Of a stretch of 64,000 bases of DNA, positions 57,755 through 64,000 are shown piece after piece; positions within the stretch are counted from its first letter, which is position 1, and each line of letters opens with the position of its first letter. Source of the stretch: JBDIAG01 sp047974565 (lineage in GTDB: Bacteria; Actinomycetota; Actinomycetes; Actinomycetales; CAWJMD01); contig JBKECN010000054.1 of NCBI GenBank assembly GCA_047974565.1, positions 52,640 to 116,639 on the forward strand, given 5' to 3'. The translations under genes were made by a program, and so were the position numbers. Below the pieces are notes generated by a model. That model was not told the origin of the DNA and ran no database searches. It saw only the letters and a list, made by a program, of their open reading frames with translations.

Positions 57755-59773
57755 TCAGGGCCGGTGGGCGTCGGTGCTTGCCAGGCCCGACGTGTTCCGG
57801 CCTGCCGTGTCGGGGCCAGTATCAGGGCCTGCCGTCTCGGGGCCTGTATCGGGACCTGCCGTGTCGGGGCTTATGCCGTCGACTCCGGCAGCGTCGGAAT
57901 CCGAACCGGGTTCGTCCCCGGCCAGCACCGCCAGCACCTGCTCCCCGTACTTGGCCAGCTTGGCCTGGCCGACCCCGTTGACCCCGGCCAATGCCCCCAG
58001 GTCTGCCGGGCGGGACTCGGCGATCTCCCGCAGGGTCGCGTCGTGGAAGATCACATAGGCCGGCAGGCCCTGCTCGCGGGCGATCCCGGCCCGCCAGGAG
58101 CGGAGCCGTTCGAAGTCCCCACTGGCGCCCGGGGACAGGGTGTGCTCGGTGGCTCGCGGCCGCGTGGCCGCCCGCCGCGCCGGCCGGGCCACCTCACGCC
58201 GGAACTGGACGGTGCGTTCGCTACGCAGCACGTCGGCGCTCGTCTCGGTCAACGAGAACGTGTTGTGCCGGCCGTCCACGGCAAGCAGACCGTGGGCGAT
58301 CAGCTGACGCGCCACCGCCCGCCACTCACTCTCGTTGTGCTCGGCGCCGACACCGAACACCGAGAGCGAATCATGGCTCCATTGCTCGACTTTCGCGGTG
58401 CGCCGGCCGAGCAGGATGTCGATGATCTGCCCGGCACCGAAATGCTGGCCTCGCTCGCGGTCGAGCCGGGCGACGGTGGAGAGCATCTTCTGCGCGGCCA
58501 CGGTGCCGTCCCAGGACTCGGGCGGGGTGAGGCAGGTGTCGCAGTTGCCGCACGCCTGCTCGGTGGGCTGTCCGAAGTAGGCCAGCAACTGACCCCGCCG
58601 GCACTGCACGGTCTCGCACAGGGCGAGCATCGCGTCCAGGTGATGGGACAGTCGCTGCCGGTGCGCCCGGTCGCCGTCAGACTCGGCGATCATCCGGCGC
58701 TGCTGCACGACGTCGGCGAGTCCGTAGGCGAGCCACGCCGTGGACGGTTGACCGTCGCGGCCGGCCCGCCCGGTCTCCTGGTAGTAGCCCTCGACGGATT
58801 TGGGCAGGTCGAGGTGTGCGACGAAACGCACGTCCGGCTTGTCGATCCCCATCCCGAAGGCGATCGTGGCGACCATCACCACGCCGTCCTCGCGCAGGAA
58901 ACGGGCTTGGTGCCGCGCGCGGGTACGGGCATCGAGCCCGGCGTGGTAGGGCAGCGCGGTGATGCCTTGATCAACGAGGAACTCCGCGGTGCGCTCCACC
59001 GAGGCCCGCGAGAGGCAGTAGACGATGCCCGCGTCGCCGGCGTGCTCGGTGCGCAACAGATCCAGTAACTGCCGCCGCGGCTCGTTCTTGGCCACGATCC
59101 GGTAGGTGATGTTGGGCCGGTCGAAGTCGGCGACGAAATGCCGGGCACCGGTGGCCGGGGTGAGGTGCAGCCGGTCGGCGATCTCGGCTCGGGTGGCCTG
59201 CGTGGCGGTCGCGGTCAGCGCGATCCGCGGGACCTGCGGCCAACGCTCGGACAACCCGGACAACTGGAGATAGTCGGGGCGGAAGTCGTGACCCCACTGG
59301 GCGACGCAGTGCGCTTCGTCGATCGCGAACAGGGCGATCCGGCCACTGTCCAGGAGGTCGGCGGTGGACGGCACCCGCAGTCGCTCCGGTGCCAGGTACA
59401 GCAGGTCGAGATCGCCGGAGCGGAACTGGGCCTGGGTGGTGGCGCTCTCCTGCGGTGTTTGGGTGGAGTTGAGGAAACCGGCGCGCACCCCCACGGCTCG
59501 CAGCGCATCCACCTGATCCTGCATGAGGGCGATCAGCGGCGAGATCACCACCCCGGTGCCGGGCCGCACCAACGCGGGGATCTGGTAGCACAGCGACTTG
59601 CCCCCGCCGGTGGGCATGAGCACGAGTGCATCACCGCCGGCGACGACGTGCTCGACGATGTCATTCTGCTGGCCACGGAAGCCGTCATAGCCGAACACCT
59701 GCCGCAGCACCTGCAGCGCGGCACCGGGTTCGGCCTGTCGCGGTACGCCCACAGCCGGGTGCGGCACCGTCAC
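57755..59773 (-). CDS. recQ: ATP-dependent DNA helicase RecQ
   Basis: 672 residues. Helicase core with motif I MPTGGGKSLCYQ (about residue 53), motif II DEAHC (about 150), motif III 'ALTATAT' and motif VI 'QETGRAGRDG' (about 330). The RQC zinc-binding cysteines include CGNCDTC (about 405) and a C-terminal HRDC domain spans about 560-635. The last ~35 residues are an acidic Thr/Gly/Pro/Asp tail built of nine-residue repeats. The GTG at 59773 overlaps the coaBC stop by 4 bp, so recQ is coupled to the upstream operon. Confidence 0.95.
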   Translation of the reverse strand: MTVPHPAVGVPRQAEPGAALQVLRQVFGYDGFRGQQNDIVEHVVAGGDALVLMPTGGGKSLCYQIPALVRPGTGVVISPLIALMQDQVDALRAVGVRAGFLNSTQTPQESATTQAQFRSGDLDLLYLAPERLRVPSTADLLDSGRIALFAIDEAHCVAQWGHDFRPDYLQLSGLSERWPQVPRIALTATATQATRAEIADRLHLTPATGARHFVADFDRPNITYRIVAKNEPRRQLLDLLRTEHAGDAGIVYCLSRASVERTAEFLVDQGITALPYHAGLDARTRARHQARFLREDGVVMVATIAFGMGIDKPDVRFVAHLDLPKSVEGYYQETGRAGRDGQPSTAWLAYGLADVVQQRRMIAESDGDRAHRQRLSHHLDAMLALCETVQCRRGQLLAYFGQPTEQACGNCDTCLTPPESWDGTVAAQKMLSTVARLDRERGQHFGAGQIIDILLGRRTAKVEQWSHDSLSVFGVGAEHNESEWRAVARQLIAHGLLAVDGRHNTFSLTETSADVLRSERTVQFRREVARPARRAATRPRATEHTLSPGASGDFERLRSWRAGIAREQGLPAYVIFHDATLREIAESRPADLGALAGVNGVGQAKLAKYGEQVLAVLAGDEPGSDSDAAGVDGISPDTAGPDTGPETAGPDTGPDTAGRNTSGLASTDAHRP
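57801..57875. repeat. 27-bp in-frame repeats in the recQ 3' end
   Basis: Units beginning cctgccgtgtcgggg start at 57801, 57828 and 57855; the third is incomplete. Each encodes nine residues of the type TAGPDTGPE. Confidence 0.85.
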
Positions 59774-61143
59774 CGGGACGGGATCCGGGCGAGCATCTGA
59801 TCGAGGATCGCGTGCGAGATTGTGGTCTTGTCGGCCGGGCCGGCGTGAGCGAAGGACCCGTCGGCACCGAGCAGGGTGACGGTGTTGTCGTCGGTGCCGA
59901 AGGCCTTGCCCGGTCCGACCTCGTTGACCACGAGCAGGTCGCACTTCTTGCGGGCCAGCTTGGCCCGGCCGAGATCGATGACGGTGTTGACGTCGTCGCC
60001 GGTCTCGGCGGCGAAGCCGATCACGTACTGGCCGGCGCGGCGGCGGGTCCCGGAGATGTCAGCGAGGATGTCCGGATTCCGGACGAGTTCGATCACCGGC
60101 GCATCGTCGCCGTCGGGGTCCTTCTTGATCTTGTAGCTGGCCACCTCGCTCGGCCGGAAATCCGCCACCGCGGCGGCCATGATGATGACCTCGACGTGCG
60201 GGGCGTGCTCGAGAACCGCAGCGTACAGGTCGGCGGTGCTGGCGATGTCGATCACCCGCACCCCGTCCGGATCGTCGAGCGCTCCCCCGAGCCGACGCGA
60301 GGTGTTGCAGCCGAGCAGGGTGACCTCGGCGCCGCGGGCGGCGGCCGCGGCGGCCAGCGCGTAACCCTGCTTGCCGGACGAGCGGTTGCCCAGGTAGCGC
60401 ACCGGGTCGAGCGGCTCACGAGTGCCGCCTGCGGAGACCAGCACGGTCATCCCGGCCAGGTCCGCGTACACCGAATGGTGGTGGGCCTCCTCGGCAGCCA
60501 CGGCCTCAGCCACCGCCTGGACGAACTCGGCGCCGAGTCCGTCGGGGCGCTCGTTGGACGTCTCGCCGTTCTCCAGGAGGGAGAGGGCGGCGACGTGGAT
60601 ATGTTCCGGCTCGGGGAGCCGCCCGGGCCCGGAATCGGTGCCGGTCAGCCGCCCCTCGGCGGGGTGGAGTACATGCACGCCACGATCGCGCAAGGTTTCG
60701 ACGTTCGCCTGGGTCGCCGGGTGCAGCCACATCTCGGTGTGCATCGCGGGGGCCATCAGGACGGGCGCGCGGGTGGCCAGCAGCGTCGTGGTGAGCAGGT
60801 CGTCGGCCAGGCCGTTGGCCGCGCGGGCGAGCAGGTCGGCCGTCGCGGGAGCGACCACGACCAGATCGGCGCGCTGGCCGAGGCTGACGTGCCGCACTCC
60901 CGGCACGTCGGTGAACACCTCGGTGCTCACCGGATGCCCGGACAGCGCCTCCCAGGTGGGGGCTCCGACGAAGCGCAGCGCAGACTCGGTCGGGATGACG
61001 TCGACGTGGTGGCCGGCCTCGGTGAACAGCCGCAGCAGCAACGCGGCCTTGTACGCGGCGATTCCGCCGCTGACGCCCAGGACGATCCGCCGAGGGGGCG
61101 AACCCTCGGCGTCTGCCGGGTCGGCGCCGATGCCGAACGTCAC
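59770..61143 (-). CDS. coaBC: bifunctional phosphopantothenoylcysteine decarboxylase / phosphopantothenate--cysteine ligase
   Basis: 457 residues, somewhat longer than the usual ~410 because of inserts between the domains. CoaC part (about 18-200): 'RIVLGVSGGIAAYKAALLLR' and 'LMAPAMHTEMW'. CoaB part (about 245-457): 'VLVSAGGTREPLDPVRYLGN' then 'SSGKQGYALA', and 'KKCDLLVVNEV'. Together they make 4'-phosphopantetheine for CoA. The GTG at 61143 lies 4 bp after the rpoZ stop. Confidence 0.95.
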   Translation of the reverse strand: MTFGIGADPADAEGSPPRRIVLGVSGGIAAYKAALLLRLFTEAGHHVDVIPTESALRFVGAPTWEALSGHPVSTEVFTDVPGVRHVSLGQRADLVVVAPATADLLARAANGLADDLLTTTLLATRAPVLMAPAMHTEMWLHPATQANVETLRDRGVHVLHPAEGRLTGTDSGPGRLPEPEHIHVAALSLLENGETSNERPDGLGAEFVQAVAEAVAAEEAHHHSVYADLAGMTVLVSAGGTREPLDPVRYLGNRSSGKQGYALAAAAAARGAEVTLLGCNTSRRLGGALDDPDGVRVIDIASTADLYAAVLEHAPHVEVIIMAAAVADFRPSEVASYKIKKDPDGDDAPVIELVRNPDILADISGTRRRAGQYVIGFAAETGDDVNTVIDLGRAKLARKKCDLLVVNEVGPGKAFGTDDNTVTLLGADGSFAHAGPADKTTISHAILDQMLARIPSR

Positions 61144-61147
61144 GGAT

Positions 61148-61411
61148 TCAGTCTTCCGTCTTCTCCCAGGACAGCAGGCCGGCGTTGATCTCGCGCAGCG
61201 CCACCGACAGAGGCTTCTCCTGGACGTGGGTCTCCACGAGCGGGCCGACGTACTCCAGCAGGCCTTCGCCGAGCTGGGCGTAGTAGGCGTTGATCTGCCG
61301 GGCGCGCTTGGCCGAGTAGATGACCAGGGCGTACTTGGAGTCGGCGGACTCCAGCAGCTCATCAATGGGCGGGTTGGTGATGCCTTCGGGGGTGGCCTTG
61401 GTGCCGTACAA
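61148..61411 (-). CDS. rpoZ: RNA polymerase omega subunit
   Basis: 87 residues. 'EGITNPPIDELLESADSKYA' is the actinobacterial omega signature, followed by 'YSAKRARQINAYYAQLGEG' and 'KPLSVALREINAG'. Omega helps assemble RNA polymerase around the beta' subunit. The start is a TTG, fixed by GGAG 6 nt upstream. Sits between gmk and coaBC as in most actinobacteria. Confidence 0.95.
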   Translation of the reverse strand: MYGTKATPEGITNPPIDELLESADSKYALVIYSAKRARQINAYYAQLGEGLLEYVGPLVETHVQEKPLSVALREINAGLLSWEKTED

Positions 61412-61513
61412 GCGAAACTCCAGTCGATCGGTGGTGCGGGTCGCCCCGACCCTCGACGGGCCGGAACGGTGCGCCCGGGGCGACCCGGTGGTGCTCGGTG
61501 CCCCGGACCGGGA

Positions 61514-62116
61514 TCAGTCTCCGGTCTGCTGTGGGGCCGTTGGCAGGGCTTGGTCTGGGCGCAGACCCATCAAGTCTAGTAGATCCTCGGCGGCCTGCTG
61601 TACGTCCTGGTTGACGATCGTCGTGTCGAACTCAGATTCGGCGGCCAACTCCACCCGGGCGCTGGCCAGGCGACGCTCGCGTTCGGCCTCGTCCTCGGTG
61701 CCCCGGCCCAGCAGCCGGGAGACGAGTTCATCCCACGAGGGTGGGGCGAGGAAGACGAACTGGGCGCTCGGCATGCTGTCACGCACCAGACGGGCACCTT
61801 GCAGGTCGATCTCCAGCAGGGCCGGTCGTCCCTGCGCGAGGGTGTCGAGGACGGGCTGGCGCGGAGTGCCAGAACGCTGCTGGGAATGGATCAGTGCCCA
61901 CTCCAGCAGCTCGCCGTCGGCGATCATCCGGTCGAACGTGGCGTCGTCGACGAAGTGGTAGTGCACTCCGTCCACCTCGCCGGGGCGTGGGGACCTGGTG
62001 GTGGCGGACACCGACAGCCACACGTGCGGGTAGCGCTCACGGATGTAGGCCGAGACGGTGCCCTTGCCGACGCCGCTGGGGCCCGCCAGGACCGTCAGCC
62101 TGGGCCGAGCGTCCAC
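61514..62116 (-). CDS. gmk: guanylate kinase
   Basis: 200 residues. P-loop 'LAGPSGVGKGTV' near residue 11, GMP-binding 'SVSATTRSPRPGEVDGVHYHF' (about 36-56) and lid 'GRGTEDEAERERRLASA' (about 140). It phosphorylates GMP to GDP. The GTG at 62116 gives the usual short N-terminus; the frame stays open further upstream into mihF but without support. AGGA lies about 10 nt upstream. Confidence 0.94.
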   Translation of the reverse strand: MDARPRLTVLAGPSGVGKGTVSAYIRERYPHVWLSVSATTRSPRPGEVDGVHYHFVDDATFDRMIADGELLEWALIHSQQRSGTPRQPVLDTLAQGRPALLEIDLQGARLVRDSMPSAQFVFLAPPSWDELVSRLLGRGTEDEAERERRLASARVELAAESEFDTTIVNQDVQQAAEDLLDLMGLRPDQALPTAPQQTGD

Positions 62117-62189
62117 GGGCCGATCGTCCTGGGCGCGCCGATCGTGCGCGGGGGGCGGGTGATCCGGTTCACTCCCGTGATCGTCCACC

Positions 62190-62507
62190 TCAGCGCGATT
62201 CGAGCAGATCGAGCAGCCGTTGGCACTGCACCGGCCCCAAGCCGCGGACCCGGCGGGTCTCGGCGATGCCCACCTCGGCCATGATCGCCCTGGCGCGGGC
62301 GGGGCCGACACCGGGCAACGAGGTCAGCAAGGCGGAGACCTTGAGTTTGCCGATCGCTTCGACCTGCTGGCCCTCCTCGATGACTTCGGCGATCGAGCCG
62401 CCGCCGTACTTGAGCCGGTGCTTGACCTGGGCCCGGATGCGCCGGGCCTCGGCCGCCTTCTCCAAGGCTGCGGCACGTTGCTCGGGAGTCAGAGGCGGCA
62501 ATGCCAC
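62190..62507 (-). CDS. mihF: actinobacterial integration host factor (mIHF)
   Basis: 105 residues. Conserved 'MALPPLTPEQRAAALEKAA' opening, then the H2TH-like DNA-binding region 'LLTSLPGVGPARARAIMAEV' (about 62-81) and 'RRVRGLGPVQCQRLLDLL' close. It is a nucleoid-associated protein that bends DNA and is restricted to actinobacteria. GTG start with AAGGGA upstream. Its promoter lies in the 381-bp gap that follows on the plus strand. Confidence 0.95.
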   Translation of the reverse strand: MALPPLTPEQRAAALEKAAEARRIRAQVKHRLKYGGGSIAEVIEEGQQVEAIGKLKVSALLTSLPGVGPARARAIMAEVGIAETRRVRGLGPVQCQRLLDLLESR

Positions 62508-62888
62508 GTGGTGGTCCCTTCGCGTCTCGGTGTCCGCGGCCGGGTGACCGCATAGGGTTGCGAACTTAGCGAGTCCGGGGCGGCAGCGGCAATCCGGGCC
62601 GGACGTTGGGCGTCTGCCCGGGTTTGGGGCGCCGGACGGGAGTTCAGCTGCCGGCCCGGCTCTCCGGTGCTGGCCCGGTTCTCCGGTGCTGGCCCGGCCT
62701 GCGTCGTCAAGGTCCTGCCGTCCCCAGGACGCCGCTGCCAGATCGGCCGCCGCATGTCCTGTCCGTGGGTCGTCCTGTCCGGTTCGTCCCGTCCGTGGGT
62801 CTGGACCCTCGGATGCGATGACGGGCTGAGCCGCATTTGCCAGGCGGAACCGCGGTGCTCTTCGGCTCAGAGGTCGTCCACTCCTGAC
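62508..62888. other. gene-free interval between pyrF and mihF
   Basis: 381 bp with no supported gene. It holds a tandem pair of a 19-bp unit (tctccggtgctggcccggt at 62661-62679 and, with one change, 62680-62698) and several scattered tgtccgtgggtc-like copies around 62759-62803. Minus-strand promoter hexamers for mihF probably lie in the more AT-rich stretch near 62550-62572 (which reads gctaagttcgcaaccctatg on the minus strand). Confidence 0.5.
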
Positions 62889-63734
62889 TCAGCGTCCGAG
62901 CGCGTGCGCGCACGCGGCGGCCGCCCGGTGCGCGGCGGCACGGACCGCTGCCGGATCAGGACCGGCGCCGAGCACCTCCCGACTGGACGCGGCCAGCACC
63001 TGGCGGCGGGCGTCGCCGAACACCCGGCGCAGGTCGTCCGCGGTGGCACCCTGTGCGCCCACGCCGGGGGCCAGCAGCGGGGCCTTGCTGGCGGCCAGGT
63101 CGATGCCCAGGTCCTGGACGGCGGTGCCGACGGTGGCTCCCACGACCAGACCGACGTCACCAAGCCGCCCGGCGGCGGCGTTGCGGCGGCCGGCGCCGGC
63201 GACGATCCCGGCGGCAACCGGTTCGCCGCCGGCGGTGCGGGCGTGCTGCACCCCCGGCCCTTCGGGGTTGGAGGTCAGGGCGAGGACGAACACGCCTTTG
63301 CCGTTGGCGGCAGCCAGGTCGAGCAGCGGGTCGAGTGAGCCGAAGCCGAGGTACGGGCTGGCCGTGACGGCATCACCGGCCAACGGGCTCGCGGCACCGG
63401 CGAAGGCGTCCGCGTAGGCGGCCATCGTGGATCCGATGTCGCCGCGCTTGGCGTCCACGATGCACAGCGTTCCCGCCGCACCGAGCCCGGCGATCACCTC
63501 CTCCAGCACGGCCATCCCAGCCGAACCATGTCGCTCGAAGAAGGCCGCCTGCGGTTTGACCGCCGCGACGTGACCGCCGAAAGCCTCGACGCAGATCTCG
63601 GCGAACCCCCGCAATCCGGTGACGTCGTCGCTCAGACCCCAGGAGGCCAGCAGCGGTGGGTGCGGGTCGATGCCGGCGCACAACGGCCCGTGCCGGTCCA
63701 TCGCATCCGCCAGACGCTCTCCGAAGGGGGTCAT
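62889..63734 (-). CDS. pyrF: orotidine-5'-phosphate decarboxylase (type 2)
   Basis: 281 residues, the longer type-2 form found in actinobacteria. 'LCAGIDPHPPLLASWGL' near the start, the catalytic 'VDAKRGDIGSTM' (Asp-x-Lys-x-x-Asp, about residue 93) and the phosphate-binding 'APGVGAQGA' (about 225). It makes UMP. The ATG overlaps the pyrD stop by 4 bp. Confidence 0.96.
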   Translation of the reverse strand: MTPFGERLADAMDRHGPLCAGIDPHPPLLASWGLSDDVTGLRGFAEICVEAFGGHVAAVKPQAAFFERHGSAGMAVLEEVIAGLGAAGTLCIVDAKRGDIGSTMAAYADAFAGAASPLAGDAVTASPYLGFGSLDPLLDLAAANGKGVFVLALTSNPEGPGVQHARTAGGEPVAAGIVAGAGRRNAAAGRLGDVGLVVGATVGTAVQDLGIDLAASKAPLLAPGVGAQGATADDLRRVFGDARRQVLAASSREVLGAGPDPAAVRAAAHRAAAACAHALGR

Positions 63735-64000
63735 GCGCGCTCCCGGGTGGTCGATGGCTCAGGTCTGGGCTCATGGGCCACGCCGACCACGTCGGCCACC
63801 CGGGCGATCCCCCGAGCGACCAGGGCGGCGCCGAGTTCGCGGCCGATCCGCTCCGGGCTGGAGGGGTCGTTGAAGATCGCGGTGCCCACCTGGACGGCGC
63901 TGGCGCCGGCGGCGAGAAACTCCAGGGCGTCCAGGCCGGTGCGGATGCCGCCGACGCCGATGATCGGGGCGGTCGACAGTTCTCCGGCCCGCATCGCGGC
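63731..64000 (-). CDS. pyrD: dihydroorotate dehydrogenase, C-terminal fragment (runs off the window)
   Basis: The visible ~89 residues end the FMN-binding barrel: 'PIIGVGGIRTGLDALEFLAAG' split by the phosphate loop GGIRTG, and 'VQVGTAIFNDPS', typical of class 1 DHODs. The stop overlaps the pyrF start. The rest of the gene lies beyond position 64000. Confidence 0.9.
   Translation of the reverse strand, partial: AAMRAGELSTAPIIGVGGIRTGLDALEFLAAGASAVQVGTAIFNDPSSPERIGRELGAALVARGIARVADVVGVAHEPRPEPSTTRERA

Noticed and set aside
1..64000. tRNA, rRNA, insertion sequences, prophage or integrase genes
   Set aside because: None was recognised on reading both strands; no transposase motif, att-like duplication or tRNA gene could be supported.

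Overview
The window is one contiguous piece of a high-GC actinobacterial chromosome. Evidence for this: qcrCAB/ctaCDEF genes for a bcc-aa3 respiratory supercomplex, actinobacterial integration host factor (mihF), a PimB'-type mannosyltransferase, DUF3043 and ctaF products, a DEDDh-exonuclease/UvrC-like fusion, and frequent leaderless GTG/ATG starts with a TANNNT -10 box 6-7 nt upstream. Gene order follows two blocks known from Mycobacterium and Streptomyces. A member of the Micrococcales (Intrasporangiaceae/Dermatophilaceae-like) is my inference; no rRNA or tRNA was seen to confirm it.

Layout. 0-14 kb: an ArsA-like ATPase, an SRPBCC protein, a zinc-ribbon membrane protein, a FadD15-type acyl-CoA ligase, an ABC exporter pair, pimB, an HExxH protease, the DEDDh/UvrC-like fusion, an AsnC-type domain protein, trpD and an orphan receiver (the Rv2184c-Rv2192c-like neighbourhood). 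14-26 kb: ctaE-qcrCAB rightwards and ctaC-ctaD-ctaF leftwards, with a membrane protein, a NarL/DesK-type two-component pair and an L,D-transpeptidase lipoprotein between them. 26-32 kb: a cysteine-desulfurase-like protein that has lost its PLP lysine, tusA, an unusual tandem-repeat array, aat, erpA, nadA, a lipoprotein and a HemK-like methyltransferase. 32-39 kb: an M20 dipeptidase, a cobalamin riboswitch with a complete cobalt ECF transporter (cbiMNQO), a secreted lectin/M15-peptidase fusion and DUF3043.

39-45 kb looks accessory: an MmyB-type regulator and a beta-glucoside unit (EIIBCA, GH1 6-phospho-beta-glucosidase, BglG/LicT antiterminator) whose leader shows an overlapping RAT hairpin and intrinsic terminator. 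45-64 kb is core metabolism: hisE-hisG, rpe, a response-regulator/thioredoxin-reductase-like fusion, def-fmt-rsmB, a secreted cytochrome b5, priA, metK (inverted relative to its usual neighbours), recQ and pyrD-pyrF-mihF-gmk-rpoZ-coaBC.

The points most worth a second look are the 92-bp palindrome-bearing array at 27.66-27.97 kb, the lysine-less cysteine desulfurase next to tusA, in-frame minisatellites (15-30 bp periods) in several otherwise conserved proteins, the RAT/terminator switch, the inverted metK, and several degenerate enzymes (ArsA-like, PriA, a thioredoxin-reductase-like protein without CxxC). Start codons were moved from the longest open frame wherever a Shine-Dalgarno sequence, a stop/start overlap or a leaderless promoter decided the matter.
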